From Pseudomonas saponiphila (GTDB taxonomy: Bacteria > Pseudomonadota > Gammaproteobacteria > Pseudomonadales > Pseudomonadaceae): DNA of 64,000 nt. The notes beneath the pieces were generated by a model, which was given only the letters and a program-made list of their open reading frames with translations, was not told the origin of the DNA and searched no databases. This document shows, one piece after another, positions 34,321 through 43,932 of the stretch. The stretch covers positions 3,802,501-3,866,500 of the forward strand of contig NZ_FNTJ01000001.1 in the NCBI RefSeq assembly GCF_900105185.1, written 5' to 3'. Within the stretch, counting starts at the first letter, position 1. Every line of letters starts with the position of its first letter. The translations under genes were made by a program, and so were the position numbers.

Positions 34321-34800
34321 ATGCAAATCGATCTGCTGAATGGGACGATGCTCGGTCACTGGGAGACCGGTACTGGGGTGATGCAATGTGAGTTGCAGTT
34401 CGGCGGGCGCCTGGTCTATATCCAGCACCCCGACAACGAACCACCGCAGCGCAGGCTCGCGATTGCACAGCAAGGGGTACAGGCCGCCTGGGACGACATC
34501 CCCCAGGCCCTGGCCTTTGCCGAACAACTGTGTGAACCCGGAATACGCCAGGTCTGGCAGTTGTATGAACAAGGCAGCGTCTCGTGCCCGCCGTTGGAGG
34601 TCTATTCGATTCACTTCGAGATCGATAGCCCTTATCCGTACTACAGCATCTCCCAGACTCCACAGTTCGATTGGAACACAAGGGTAATTGTGGAGGATGA
34701 GCTGGGTGACGAGCACTCCATCCACTTGCTCCAGTTCGAGCCTCAGAAAAACTTCTGGCTAAGCGTGCGACGCCTGGGAGCCGGACAGTTTCAGGGCTGA
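34321..34800 (+). CDS. hypothetical protein
   Basis: A soluble 159-residue protein starting 13 bases after the LysE gene stop, so probably in one transcript. It is acidic and strand-rich, with YIQHPDNEPPQRRLAIAQQG, LYEQGSVSCPPLEVYSIHFE and SIHLLQFEPQKNFWLSVRRL. No motif is recognised. No signal peptide or membrane span is present. The composition and size are like those of small immunity-type proteins, but no toxin is adjacent, so nothing more can be claimed. Confidence 0.65.
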   Translation: MQIDLLNGTMLGHWETGTGVMQCELQFGGRLVYIQHPDNEPPQRRLAIAQQGVQAAWDDIPQALAFAEQLCEPGIRQVWQLYEQGSVSCPPLEVYSIHFEIDSPYPYYSISQTPQFDWNTRVIVEDELGDEHSIHLLQFEPQKNFWLSVRRLGAGQFQG

Positions 34801-34834
34801 TGCCTGGCAAGGTCGCGGGGCAAACACACCACCC

Positions 34835-35017
34835 TCAACCCTTCTTTTTCTGCAAGGCCTTGAGCCGCGCACTGGCGCGCTGCACCGCGGCCATCTTTTC
34901 CGGGCGCTTCATGCGCTTCCATTTGCGGATATCGTCCTTGGTCCGTCCGCAACTCAGGCACAGGTCGCCACTGAGCTGGCACAGGGCGATGCACGGATTG
35001 TCGATTTCCTTGGCCAT
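34835..35017 (-). CDS. DUF1289 small Cys-rich protein
   Basis: A 60-residue protein of the DUF1289 family. The pattern NPCIALCQLSGDLCLSCGRT (residues 7-26) holds four Cys residues that likely bind a metal, followed by the conserved IRKWKRMKRPEKMAAV helix. The function of the family is unknown. It starts 3 bases after the stop of the minus-strand gene at 35021-35392, so the two form an operon. Confidence 0.88.
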   Translation of the reverse strand: MAKEIDNPCIALCQLSGDLCLSCGRTKDDIRKWKRMKRPEKMAAVQRASARLKALQKKKG

Positions 35018-35020
35018 GGC

Positions 35021-35392
35021 TCAACCCCGGCCCGGGCGCAGGCGCTTCAGGCGTTGTGCCCAATCACCGCCATTGATCCGCTGGCATTGTTCCTCGCTGT
35101 CGAAGAACACATGGGCCGCCAACGACTCAAGGTGCACATCGGCCTCGCCCAGGGCCCGGGCCGTCAGCTCGATCATCCGCGAGCCCTGGCCCGCCGCCAG
35201 GGCCTGCTCCTTGTGGGCCTGGGTGTCGAAAATCCAGGCCACCACCAGGCTCGCCGGAAAGGCGGCGTAATTCACCTCGTGGGTCAACCAGGAAAAACCG
35301 ACGATCTCTGCCTTGGCGGCCTCGCAGGCTTCGGTCAGGGTGGCGGCCAGCTGGCGTTCCATGGCGGCTTGCCGGCGTTTGTCGAGTGGCAT
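35021..35392 (-). CDS. conserved hypothetical protein of pseudomonads
   Basis: The 123-residue product begins with a basic helix (MPLDKRRQAAMERQLAATLT) and continues with FSWLTHEVNYAAFPASLVVAWIF and LAAHVFFDSEEQCQRINGGDW. The cytoplasmic protein has no recognisable motif. ATG 35392 is chosen because the first residues are typical; the frame extends further without a ribosome site. It precedes the DUF1289 gene with almost no gap, so the two are expressed together. Function unknown. Confidence 0.7.
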   Translation of the reverse strand: MPLDKRRQAAMERQLAATLTEACEAAKAEIVGFSWLTHEVNYAAFPASLVVAWIFDTQAHKEQALAAGQGSRMIELTARALGEADVHLESLAAHVFFDSEEQCQRINGGDWAQRLKRLRPGRG

Positions 35393-35506
35393 GCAGGACC
35401 TTGAGCAAGGAAAAAAAGGCCGCACAAGATACCTCAAACAAGCCACCTGCGGCGGCGCTTTGCGTCTAGGCTAGAGCCCTTCTGCCCGCTTCAAGGAAGA
35501 ACCGAC

Positions 35507-37390
35507 ATGCACAAGACCTCCCTCGCGCTGCTCGTGGCGGCGCTGCAGCTCGCCAGCGCCAGCGCCCTGGCGGCCAGCCCGCCGCCAGTGGCGGACGCCA
35601 TCTGGTTCAACGGCCCGATCATCACCCTCGACGACCAGCAGCCCAATGCCCAGGCCGTGGCGGTGAAGGACGGCAAGATCCTCGCCGTGGGCGACAAGCA
35701 GCGAGTCCTGAAGAGCCAGGGCCCGGCCACGCAGATGCTCGACCTCAAAGGTGCCACCCTGTTGCCGGGTTTCATCGATCCCCACGGCCATGTGTCGATG
35801 GTGGGCTTCCAGGCCGCCAGCGCCAACCTGCTGCCACCGCCGGATGGTGCCAACGACAGCATCCCCAAGCTTCAGGAAACCCTGCGCAACTTCGAGCAGC
35901 AATCGCCGATCCCCAAGCAGTTCGGCGTGCTGTTCGGCTTTGGCTATGACGATTCCCAACTCCAGGAACAGCGTCATCCGACCAAGGACGACCTGGACGC
36001 GGTGTCCAAAGACGTCCCTATTGCCATCGTCCACCAGTCGTCCCACCTGGGGGTGCTCAACAGCAAGGCCCTGGAGCTGGCAAAGATCGACGCCTCCACC
36101 GCCAACCCGGAAGGCGGGGTGATCCGCCGCGTCGACGGCAGCCAGGAACCCAACGGCGTGCTGGAGGAAAACGCCTTCTTCAACGCCCTGATCAAGATCT
36201 TCCCCAAGCTCACCGCCGACCAGGCCGTGGACATGCTCAGCGCCGGGCAGAAGCTGTACATCAGCTATGGCTACACCACGGTCCAGGACGGCCGCTCCTC
36301 GCCGGACCAGGTGCGGACCGCGATCAAGGCCGCCGGCGACGGCAAGCTGCTGGCGGATATTGTGTCCTACCCGGATATCCTCACCCCCGGCACCAAGGAA
36401 CTGCTGGTCGCGCCCTGGTATCACCCGAGCAACCAGCCGGTGGTGTACAACCGGCACTTTCGCATCGGCGGGGTCAAGCTGACCCTGGACGGCTCGCCCC
36501 AGGGCAAGACCGCCTGGCTGACCCAACCCTACTTCAAGCCCCCGCAAGGCCAGGACGCCAGCTATGCCGGCTATGGCGTGATCAAGGACGCCGATGCCCA
36601 GGCCCTTTACAAGGAGGCATTGGCCAACCGCTGGCAGATCCTTTCCCACACCAACGGCGACCGTGCCATCGACCAGTTGCTGAGCGCGATGCGCGCCGCG
36701 GAACGAGCCTACCCCGGGGTCGATGTGCGACCGGTGATGATCCACGGTCAGACGCTGCGCAAGGACCAGGTGACCGAGCTCAAGCAACTGAAGATCTTCC
36801 CGTCGCTGTTCCCCATGCACACTTACTACTGGGGCGACTGGCACCGCGAGTCGGTACTCGGGCCTGAGCGTGCGCAGAACATCTCGCCGACGCAGTGGGT
36901 GCTCAAGGCCGGAATGAAATTCACCACCCACCACGACGCGCCGGTGGCCCTGCCCGACTCGATGCGAGTGCTGGCGGCCACGGTCAACCGCACCACACGC
37001 AGCGGCTACGTGCTCGGCCCGGAGCAACGGGTGACGCCACTGCAGGCGTTGAAGGCCATGACCCTGTGGTCGGCCTACCAGCACTTCGAGGAGGACCGCA
37101 AAGGCTCCATCACCTCAGGCAAGCTGGCGGACTTTGCCGTGCTCTCGGCCAACCCGCTGACCGTCAAACCCGAGACCCTGAGCGAAATAAAGGTGCTCAA
37201 GACCGTCAAGGAAGGCCGGGTGATCTATGAGCGACCGGCGCAGGTGGCTGGGTTGCCGCCGCCATTGGGCATGCACGGCGATCCGTCATTGCCGATGCCC
37301 AAAGGCATCAAGGCGGTGGCCCAGGGCGACGGCGATCTGGGCCCGGCGCTGGATGTGATCTACGACCGGCTGGCCCCCGCGCAACCTTGA
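35507..37390 (+). CDS. exported metal-dependent amidohydrolase (YtcJ-like, Amidohydro_3)
   Basis: The 627-residue product has a Sec signal peptide (cleavage near ALAA, residue 23). Metal-ligand motifs of the amidohydrolase superfamily are visible: GFIDPHGH (about residues 90-97), a conserved SHTNGDRAIDQLL (about 381-393), and HHDAPVALPDS near 485. The C-terminal beta sandwich (GSITSGKLADFAVLS) is typical. Such YtcJ-like enzymes hydrolyse amide or ester bonds of small periplasmic substrates, which are unknown here. An AAGGAAG ribosome site lies before the ATG, and a strong terminator follows. Confidence 0.87.
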   Translation: MHKTSLALLVAALQLASASALAASPPPVADAIWFNGPIITLDDQQPNAQAVAVKDGKILAVGDKQRVLKSQGPATQMLDLKGATLLPGFIDPHGHVSMVGFQAASANLLPPPDGANDSIPKLQETLRNFEQQSPIPKQFGVLFGFGYDDSQLQEQRHPTKDDLDAVSKDVPIAIVHQSSHLGVLNSKALELAKIDASTANPEGGVIRRVDGSQEPNGVLEENAFFNALIKIFPKLTADQAVDMLSAGQKLYISYGYTTVQDGRSSPDQVRTAIKAAGDGKLLADIVSYPDILTPGTKELLVAPWYHPSNQPVVYNRHFRIGGVKLTLDGSPQGKTAWLTQPYFKPPQGQDASYAGYGVIKDADAQALYKEALANRWQILSHTNGDRAIDQLLSAMRAAERAYPGVDVRPVMIHGQTLRKDQVTELKQLKIFPSLFPMHTYYWGDWHRESVLGPERAQNISPTQWVLKAGMKFTTHHDAPVALPDSMRVLAATVNRTTRSGYVLGPEQRVTPLQALKAMTLWSAYQHFEEDRKGSITSGKLADFAVLSANPLTVKPETLSEIKVLKTVKEGRVIYERPAQVAGLPPPLGMHGDPSLPMPKGIKAVAQGDGDLGPALDVIYDRLAPAQP

Positions 37391-37400
37391 GCGCCGCGAC

Positions 37401-37440
37401 AAAAAACGCCGCGTGCCATCCAGGCACCGCGGCGTTTTTT
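37401..37440 (+). terminator. Rho-independent terminator after the amidohydrolase
   Basis: AAAAAACGCCGCG-TGCC pairs with GGCACCGCGGCGTTTTTT with a single bulge, giving a long GC-rich stem and a T run on both strands. It is probably bidirectional, but the minus-strand transpeptidase ends 132 bases away. Confidence 0.85.
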
Positions 37441-37571
37441 CTGCTGACGAGACGACGCGGGTGGCGAGCGAGGCAGCCCCCGCTGGAGCGCCATGCGGGC
37501 CTCGCGGCGGCTACGCCAGCCAGCGGGAGCCGCTTGCCTCGTCACGCGTTGCCTTGACCCACGCAGCCGCG

Positions 37572-39140
37572 TCAGATCTTGCTGCCCAGCGCCGTCGACA
37601 GCAGTTGGTCATGCCCGTAGATATCCGGGGCATAGAGCAATTGCCCATGGCTGTCGGCCTGCACCGTCCAGTAGCTGAGCAGGATCGGCACCGGCTTGGC
37701 CAAGCGGAATTCATGGGTCAGGCCAGTGGCCAAGAGGTCGTTGGTGCGCAGCCGCTCCGCAGGAGTCAGCAGCCAGTCGCGCAGTTGCAGGGCCTGTTCG
37801 ACCCGCACGCAGCCCGAACTGAAGGCCCGCGGCCCCTTGCTGAACAGGGCCTGGCTCGGGGTGTCGTGCAGGTACACCGAGAACGGGTTGGGGAAACGGA
37901 TGGCGATGCGCCCCAGGGGGTTGCGCGGCCCCGCCCCCTGACGCAGGAGGATGTTGCCCGGGCGCTCCCAATCGATGTCCTCGACGGCCAGGGGCTGGCC
38001 ATTGGCGTCCAGTACCTGCAGGTTCTGGCGGTCGAGGAAGCCCTGGTCGCGGCGGATCTCCGGCAGCTTGTCTTCCTTGAGGATGGTCGGCGGCACGGTC
38101 CAGGTGGGGTTCAGGGTCAGGCGCGTGACCTGGGATTTCAACAACGGGGTCTGGCGCTCGGCGCGGCCGACCTGGGTGCGGGTCTGCCACACCACCGCGT
38201 CGTCCTTGTAGAAGGTCAACTGCGCCGCGGCGACATTGACCAGCACGATGTTCGGCTCGAAATCCTGGGCCAGCCAGCGCAGGCGTTCCAGGTTGATGCG
38301 CAGTTGCTCGCGGCGCTCGGCCGGGCTGACGTTGAGCTCCTTGAGGGTGCCCGCGCCGATCACGCCATCGGCCTGCAGCGAGTGACTGAGCTGGAAGTTT
38401 TTCACTGCGCTCACCAGCTCACTGCCGTAGGTATTATCCGCACTGACCTCTGGGCTCGGCAGCAGGCCACCGCGGTACAGGCGCAGGGCCAGGTCGGGGA
38501 CGCGCTTGTCCTGCATGTCCGGACGCAGCAACGGGCCGCCGGCCACCGCCGGCCATTGCGGCAAGGGTTGCTGGCGGCGCTGGGCATAGGCCTGGCGCAG
38601 GTTGCGGTACTGCTCAAGGTTGGGCCGCGCCCGTTCGAAGGCGGTGGCCAGGTGCTCGATGCCCGGCACGGCCATCGCCAGCAGCGCCGCCTGGCGATCC
38701 TCCGGCAGCGGCTGGGCTCGCCACAACGGCTCGAAGCGGGCCTGCGACAGGCGTCCGTAATGCAGGTCCTGCAAGGCTTGCAGGTACTGCTGGCTGATTT
38801 CGATGTCGTGACACAGGTCGCCCACCGGGCTGCTCGACGGCAGGCGGTAACGGCCAGGGTCCAGGCCGTCGTCCACCAGTTGCGTCAGCTGTGCCTGCAG
38901 GCCGGACAAGCGACCTTCGACGCCCCAAACAGGCTGCTCGCCCTGCTGCCGATAGAAGCCCTGCAACAGCTGTTGCTGGGCCGGATTCACCCGCGTGGCC
39001 AGGGCCGGACAAGCCACCGCCAGTTGGGTCAGCGCCAGTTGCATCGGGCTCACAGGCAGCGGCGCCTGCTCCCCGGCCAGCGCGACCAATGGCGCAGCGA
39101 GCAAGCACAGGCTCAAGTAACATGCGTGTTTTTTGAACAA
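37572..39140 (-). CDS. L,D-transpeptidase, YcbB/LdtD-like
   Basis: The periplasmic enzyme is 522 residues. The order is a signal peptide (CYLSLCLLAAPLVALA), a helical N-terminal domain with a peptidoglycan-binding repeat (LVSAVKNFQLSHSLQADGVI), then the YkuD catalytic domain. The catalytic motif is visible as HDTPSQALF and FSSGCVRVEQ, with the nucleophilic Cys. It makes 3-3 cross-links in peptidoglycan. TTG at 39140 is the likely start: GGAG lies 8 bases upstream and it begins the signal peptide. It is divergent from a second L,D-transpeptidase-like gene. Confidence 0.88.
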   Translation of the reverse strand: MFKKHACYLSLCLLAAPLVALAGEQAPLPVSPMQLALTQLAVACPALATRVNPAQQQLLQGFYRQQGEQPVWGVEGRLSGLQAQLTQLVDDGLDPGRYRLPSSSPVGDLCHDIEISQQYLQALQDLHYGRLSQARFEPLWRAQPLPEDRQAALLAMAVPGIEHLATAFERARPNLEQYRNLRQAYAQRRQQPLPQWPAVAGGPLLRPDMQDKRVPDLALRLYRGGLLPSPEVSADNTYGSELVSAVKNFQLSHSLQADGVIGAGTLKELNVSPAERREQLRINLERLRWLAQDFEPNIVLVNVAAAQLTFYKDDAVVWQTRTQVGRAERQTPLLKSQVTRLTLNPTWTVPPTILKEDKLPEIRRDQGFLDRQNLQVLDANGQPLAVEDIDWERPGNILLRQGAGPRNPLGRIAIRFPNPFSVYLHDTPSQALFSKGPRAFSSGCVRVEQALQLRDWLLTPAERLRTNDLLATGLTHEFRLAKPVPILLSYWTVQADSHGQLLYAPDIYGHDQLLSTALGSKI

Positions 39141-39293
39141 CTGCTTTACTCCAATCCGTGGCCGCCAGCTTGACGGCCAATCGTTACCGCAGATGGGGAA
39201 GTCAATCAGGCCCGGGCCTTGAATATATAGACCAGCCTGCCGGGGGAACGACAGGACGTCAGGAGCCAAAGTGACCATGGGGATGCACTATAC

Positions 39294-40019
39294 ATGTTGA
39301 CCTTCTTGTGCCGATTCTGCCTGACGGCCATTGCCCTGGGCGCCATTTGCAGTCCTTCTTTCGCCGCCAACAAACCCCACCCCGCCGCCAGCCCCGCGCT
39401 GTACGCCAGCCTCGCCCACGCCGCACCGGAACTCAATCCCCAGGCCCTGAAAAGCGCCCTCAGCGCCATGCAATGCGCCGTCGCCAGCGGCGCCCGCCAG
39501 GCCCGGCACCTGGCGGTGATCGACTACTCGCAACCGTCCACCGCGCGCCGCCTGTGGATCTTCGACCTGCGCAGCAAGAAACTGGTGCTGCGCGATCTGG
39601 TGGCCCACGGGCAGAAGTCCGGGGAAAACTTCGCCACCCAGTTCTCCAACCGCCTGGGCAGCTATCAGTCCAGCCTGGGCCTGTTCCGCACCCAGGAAAG
39701 CTACGAAGGCAGCCACGGCTACTCGCTGCGCATGGATGGCCTGGAGCCCGGTTTCAACGACCGGGCCCGGGACCGCGACATCGTGATCCATGCCGCCGAC
39801 TACGTGAACCCCTTGTGGAGCCAGCGCCAGGGCCGCATCGGCCGCAGCCAGGGCTGCCCGGCGGTGCGCCCGCAAGTGGCGCGCCAGGTGATAGACAAGC
39901 TCAAGGATGGCCAGTTCATGTTCTCCTGGTATCCGGACCAGCGCTGGCTGAAATCCTCGGCCTACCTCAACTGCCAGCCGCGCCAGGTGGCGAGCATCCT
40001 CAGTGCCAATGGCGGCTGA
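39294..40019 (+). CDS. murein L,D-transpeptidase catalytic-domain protein (YkuD_2 type)
   Basis: A 241-residue exported protein with a signal peptide (FCLTAIALGAICSPSFA, cleavage near residue 25). The C-terminal domain has HAADYV and IGRSQGCPAVRPQV (about residues 165-206), the His and Cys motif of the YkuD_2 group of L,D-transpeptidases acting on peptidoglycan. It is divergent from the YcbB-like gene 153 bases away, an arrangement that suggests linked cell-wall roles. The substrate within peptidoglycan is not known. Confidence 0.82.
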   Translation: MLTFLCRFCLTAIALGAICSPSFAANKPHPAASPALYASLAHAAPELNPQALKSALSAMQCAVASGARQARHLAVIDYSQPSTARRLWIFDLRSKKLVLRDLVAHGQKSGENFATQFSNRLGSYQSSLGLFRTQESYEGSHGYSLRMDGLEPGFNDRARDRDIVIHAADYVNPLWSQRQGRIGRSQGCPAVRPQVARQVIDKLKDGQFMFSWYPDQRWLKSSAYLNCQPRQVASILSANGG

Positions 40020-40125
40020 GCAAACGCGCTGAGCGCAGCGGCCAGCCCGCTGCCGGGTTGCGCCGAGCGCCGGCAACAAGATACCGTTGCCGACCTGGAA
40101 CGCCACCTCACCCGAGCCGGACCTC

Positions 40126-40443
40126 ATGCCTTCAGCGCACAGCCTGCTTCTCCATCATCCCGGACCACGCCCGGCGTTCTACCGAGTCGCCGAACACCTG
40201 TGGGGCGCCGGTTGCAATGTGGACTCCGATGGCGACAGCAGAACCCCCGACGATCAGCAGTGGACCGAGCTGACCCTGATACTGCGCGACTCCGGCGGGC
40301 AACGCCTGGACATCGACCCGCTGTCCATGGAGCCCCTGGTCTTGCTGATCCGCGCTTCTCAGGCGGATCTGGGCGCCAGGGCCGCGCACTTCATCCAGTC
40401 GGTGGCAGGCGGCACCCTCCAGGCACACATCACGGACCGATAA
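40126..40443 (+). CDS. hypothetical protein
   Basis: The small soluble product is 105 residues. It starts MPSAHSLLLHHPGPRPAFYRV and includes DPLSMEPLVLLIRASQADLG. No signal peptide, membrane span or recognised motif is present. A weak GG-containing ribosome site lies ahead of the ATG at 40126. It is 55 bases upstream of the AlkB-like gene on the same strand and may be co-transcribed with it. I do not recognise a family. Confidence 0.55.
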   Translation: MPSAHSLLLHHPGPRPAFYRVAEHLWGAGCNVDSDGDSRTPDDQQWTELTLILRDSGGQRLDIDPLSMEPLVLLIRASQADLGARAAHFIQSVAGGTLQAHITDR

Positions 40444-40498
40444 GGAGCGGGCCCCGCCCTCTGGCAAAGGCCCTCCTTCCCCTACTGGCAGCGCTTTC

Positions 40499-41020
40499 AT
40501 GAATCCACCCGAGATCGACTTTTTCCCCGGCTTCATCGCCGACCCGCAGCGGCTGTTCGACCATCTCAAGAATGGCGTGCAGTGGGACGAGCGCATGCGT
40601 GCGCGCAAGACCGCCAGCTTCGGGGCGCCCTATGACTACTCGCAGATCACCTACCCGGCGGTGCCGATGCCCGAGGCCCTGGCACAGCTGTGCGGGCCGA
40701 TCGAGCAACGGCTGGGCTTTCGTCCCAACAACTGCCTGCTCAACTTCTACCCCGACGGGCAGTCCTCCATGGGCTTTCACTCCGACGCCAACGAACAACT
40801 GGTGGAAGGCACCGGGGTGGTGATCGTCTCCCTGGGTCACGCGCGGGCCATGGTGTTCCGGCACAAGCAAAGCGGTGCCACCTTCGACTACACGCTGGCC
40901 AGCGGCTCACTGCTGCACATGTCCGACGAACTGCAGAAACACTGGCTGCACGCGATCCCCAAGGCGCCGGATGCGGGCGAACGCATCAGCCTGTCGTTTC
41001 GCCTGCTCAAGACCGCGTAG
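40499..41020 (+). CDS. AlkB-like 2-oxoglutarate/Fe(II) dioxygenase
   Basis: The protein is 173 residues, shorter than E. coli AlkB. Iron ligands are visible in the GFHSDANEQL motif (HxD, about residues 94-96) and the distal HAIPK histidine near 151. The 2-oxoglutarate-binding RISLSFR lies near residues 161-167. This places it in the AlkB superfamily, which removes alkyl groups from DNA or RNA bases. The shorter form is closest to the plant-type or bacterial AlkB2-like group. The exact substrate is unknown, and there is no ada neighbour. Confidence 0.85.
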   Translation: MNPPEIDFFPGFIADPQRLFDHLKNGVQWDERMRARKTASFGAPYDYSQITYPAVPMPEALAQLCGPIEQRLGFRPNNCLLNFYPDGQSSMGFHSDANEQLVEGTGVVIVSLGHARAMVFRHKQSGATFDYTLASGSLLHMSDELQKHWLHAIPKAPDAGERISLSFRLLKTA

Positions 41021-41107
41021 TGATGGACTCGGTCAGGATCGGCCCTTGACTCAAGGGCCGCGCCATCGACAATGCCCCGCTGTGATCACCGCTCGAATAG
41101 AGGCCCC

Positions 41108-41989
41108 ATGCAGTTGCTTCCCTGGTCCTACGCCTGCCCCGAAGGCTTCACCCTGCGCGGCCTGCGCTCCGTACCTTCGGGCAAACCCTTGCTGCACTTT
41201 CTCCACGGCAACGGCTTTTGCTCCATGGCCTATCGTCCGCTGCTGGCCCTGCTGGCCGAGTCCTTCGACTTGTGGCTCAGCGATGTCCAGGGCCATGGCG
41301 ACAGTGACCATGGCGGCCCGTTCCGCGGCTGGAACCGCACCGCGCAACTGGCCGCCGAGGCGTTCGAAGCTGGGCGCGGGGCCTACGCCGACGTGCCGTG
41401 CTACGCCGTCGGCCACAGTTTTGGCGGGGTACTCACCAGCCTGATCCTGGCCGAACGCCCGCAGCTGTTTCGCAAGGCCGTGCTGCTGGATCCGGTGATC
41501 TTCAGCCCGTCGATGATCAGTTCCTTGAGGCTGCTGTCGGCCCTGGGCCTCAATCGTCGCCACAGCCTGGCGCGCAAGGCCGCCGCTCGGCGCCAGCACT
41601 GGCCGGACCGCGCCGCGGCCAGGGCCAGCCTGGTCAACCGGGGGATCTTCAAGGGCTGGAGCGAAGACGCCCTGAACGCCTATGTCGAGTACGCGCTGAA
41701 GGACGACGGCCAGGGCGTGGCGCTCAAATGTGCTCCCGAACGCGAGGTGGACATCTTCAGCAGCTTCCCCCGGCACTTGTGGCGCTCCCTGCGTCAGGTG
41801 CAGACCCCGAGCCTGGTGATACACGGCCGCGACAGCTACCCCTACGTGGCCCGTTCGGTGAAACGCTGGGCAGCCCTCAATCGTCACCTGAGCACCCAGG
41901 TGATCGAGGGTCAGCACTGCTTCATGCAAGTCGACCCGGCAGCCAGCGCGCGGGCCATCCTGGGGTTTGTGCACCCCGAAGGCCGCTGA
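41108..41989 (+). CDS. alpha/beta hydrolase
   Basis: A 293-residue alpha/beta-hydrolase fold protein. HGNGFCSMAYRPLL (about residues 32-45) is the oxyanion-loop region. GHSFGG (about 101-106) is the nucleophile elbow with Ser103. QHCFMQVDP holds the likely catalytic His near the end. It probably hydrolyses an ester or similar bond in the cytoplasm. The ATG at 41108 begins the conserved part; the frame is open for 12 more codons. The substrate is unknown. Confidence 0.85.
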   Translation: MQLLPWSYACPEGFTLRGLRSVPSGKPLLHFLHGNGFCSMAYRPLLALLAESFDLWLSDVQGHGDSDHGGPFRGWNRTAQLAAEAFEAGRGAYADVPCYAVGHSFGGVLTSLILAERPQLFRKAVLLDPVIFSPSMISSLRLLSALGLNRRHSLARKAAARRQHWPDRAAARASLVNRGIFKGWSEDALNAYVEYALKDDGQGVALKCAPEREVDIFSSFPRHLWRSLRQVQTPSLVIHGRDSYPYVARSVKRWAALNRHLSTQVIEGQHCFMQVDPAASARAILGFVHPEGR

Positions 41990-42036
41990 AAACCCCGCCG
42001 CAGGCCCCCCAGAATAGATGTCACCGTGATATCATT

Positions 42037-42057
42037 GCCCGGTTTCCCAGACCGGGC
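42037..42057 (+). terminator. stem-loop after the hydrolase gene
   Basis: GCCCGGT and ACCGGGC form a 7-base stem with a 7-base loop, 48 bases after the hydrolase stop. No T run follows, so its role as a terminator is uncertain. Confidence 0.35.
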
Positions 42058-42237
42058 CGTGCATCCCGATCACCCCGGAACCCCTGGACAAGGCGCCGCC
42101 CAGACGCGCCTGCCACCCCCCGCCTTGTGTGCAAAAGACCGACGGCGCCATGGAGCCTGCTCCAGCGCGCGCCGCATTGATGCAAACCGCGATGCCTGTC
42201 GCCGGTTGTACTTTTTGCCGCCACAAGGAACACAGTC

Positions 42238-43866
42238 ATGCTCTTGAGAACGATGAACATTTCCCGCCGTGCAGGGTTGAGCTTTGCCCTGATCGCCCTG
42301 CTGGCACTGGGCCTGGGGGGCTTCTCATTGCTGGAAATGCAGCGCATGAACCAGCAATCCCTTGAGGTCGACCAGAACTGGCAGCCATCCATCGTTGCCG
42401 CCAACGCCCTGGCCCTGACCAGCACCCAGATCCGCACCATCACCCTGCGCATGCTGGTAGTGCGTGACAGCAACGATGTACAGGCGCTGCTCAAGCGCGT
42501 CGGCGAGCTCGACGAGCAACTCGCCCACCAGCAAGGCGTCTACGAAAAACTGATCACCGAGGCCGAGGAGCGCACAGCCTATGAAGGCTTTCTCAGCGCC
42601 AAGGCGGCCTACAGCAAGGATCAGCATCAAGTGGTGGAACTGGTGCGCCAGGGACAGAAGCAAGCCGCCATCGATATCGTCGACGCCGGCCCGTACCTGG
42701 CCAACGCCGACACCATGCTCAAGGAGCTGCTGAAGATCATCGACACCAACACCCGCGGTGGCGTCGCCGCGGCCGAACACAGCAACGAGGTGTTCCAGGG
42801 TGCGATCAGCACCGTCGCGCTGATCATGCTGGTGGTGGTGACCCTGACCATCGCCCTGGCCCTGCTGCTGACCCGCAGCATCGTGCGCCCCCTGGGCCAG
42901 GCCGTGGCCGTGGCGGAAACCATCGCCAACGGCGACCTCGGCCAGAGCATCACGCTCAGCGGCAAGGACGAACCGGCGCGCCTGCTGCAAGCCCTGCAGA
43001 CCATGCAGGCGAGCCTGCGCGGCACCCTGCAGCGGATTGCCGACTCCTCCAACCAACTGGCCTCGGCCGCCGAAGAACTGCACGCGGTCACCGAGCACTC
43101 CAGCCAGACCCTGCACCAGCAGAGCAATGAAGTGGAACAGGCCGCCACCGCCGTCAACGAAATGACCGCGGCCGTGGAGGAAGTGGCGCGCAACGCCGTG
43201 AGCACCTCACAAGCCTCCCAGGAAACCGACCGCACCGCCCACCACGGCCGCGAGCAGGTACAGCACACCGTGGACTCCATCGGCCAACTGGCGACGGACG
43301 TGACCCAGACCTGTGAACAGGTCGAGCACCTGGCGGCGGACGTGCGCAATATCGGTCAGGTCCTGGAAGTGATCCGCTCGATTGCCGAGCAGACCAACCT
43401 GCTGGCCCTCAACGCCGCCATCGAAGCCGCCCGGGCCGGGGACGCCGGACGCGGCTTTGCCGTGGTCGCCGACGAAGTGCGGGCCCTGGCCCATCGCACC
43501 CAGCAGTCGACCCAGGAGATCGAAAGCATGATCAACACCATCGAGGAAGGCACCGAGGGCGCGGTCAGCGCCATGCGCAACAGCAACGAGCGGGCGCACC
43601 TGACCCTGGAGGCAGCACGCGCTTCGGGGCTGGCCCTGGACCAGATCACCCAGGCCATCACCATGATCAACGAACGCAACCTGGTGATCGCCAGCGCCAG
43701 CGAAGAGCAGGCCCAGGTGGCCCGGGAAGTGGACCGCAATCTGGTCAATATCCGCGACCTCTCGACCCAGACCTCGGCCGGGGCCAACCAGAGCAATGCC
43801 GCCAGCCAGGAACTGTCGCGCCTGGCGGTAGACCTCAACGCCCTAGTGAATCAGTTCAAGCTGTAA
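42238..43866 (+). CDS. methyl-accepting chemotaxis protein (4HB type)
   Basis: A 542-residue chemoreceptor. A first membrane span lies at about residues 10-30, followed by a periplasmic four-helix-bundle ligand domain ([20 protein letters not shown] and on, to about residue 190). A second span comes near 192-215 ([20 protein letters not shown]), then HAMP and a long signalling coiled coil. The hairpin tip [19 protein letters not shown] and [12 protein letters not shown] (about 384-418) contacts CheA and CheW. AAGGAA lies before the ATG. The ligand is unknown. No chemotaxis genes are adjacent. Confidence 0.92.
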   Translation: MLLRTMNISRRAGLSFALIALLALGLGGFSLLEMQRMNQQSLEVDQNWQPSIVAANALALTSTQIRTITLRMLVVRDSNDVQALLKRVGELDEQLAHQQGVYEKLITEAEERTAYEGFLSAKAAYSKDQHQVVELVRQGQKQAAIDIVDAGPYLANADTMLKELLKIIDTNTRGGVAAAEHSNEVFQGAISTVALIMLVVVTLTIALALLLTRSIVRPLGQAVAVAETIANGDLGQSITLSGKDEPARLLQALQTMQASLRGTLQRIADSSNQLASAAEELHAVTEHSSQTLHQQSNEVEQAATAVNEMTAAVEEVARNAVSTSQASQETDRTAHHGREQVQHTVDSIGQLATDVTQTCEQVEHLAADVRNIGQVLEVIRSIAEQTNLLALNAAIEAARAGDAGRGFAVVADEVRALAHRTQQSTQEIESMINTIEEGTEGAVSAMRNSNERAHLTLEAARASGLALDQITQAITMINERNLVIASASEEQAQVAREVDRNLVNIRDLSTQTSAGANQSNAASQELSRLAVDLNALVNQFKL

Positions 43867-43871
43867 GCCAG

Positions 43872-43932
43872 CAGCGGCAAGCTTCAAGCTTCAAGCTCAA
43901 AGCTTCAAACTTGCCGCTTGCCGCTTGCCGCT
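43872..43932. repeat. AGCTTCA/CCGCTTG repeat hairpin
   Basis: Short direct repeats CAAGCTT-CAAGCTT-CAAGCTC on the left and TTGCCGC-TTGCCGC-TTGCCGC on the right form a hairpin with AGCGGCAAG pairing to CTTGCCGCT. It lies between the converging chemoreceptor and MocR genes and may act as a two-way terminator. This is a common intergenic repeat style in pseudomonads. Confidence 0.6.
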
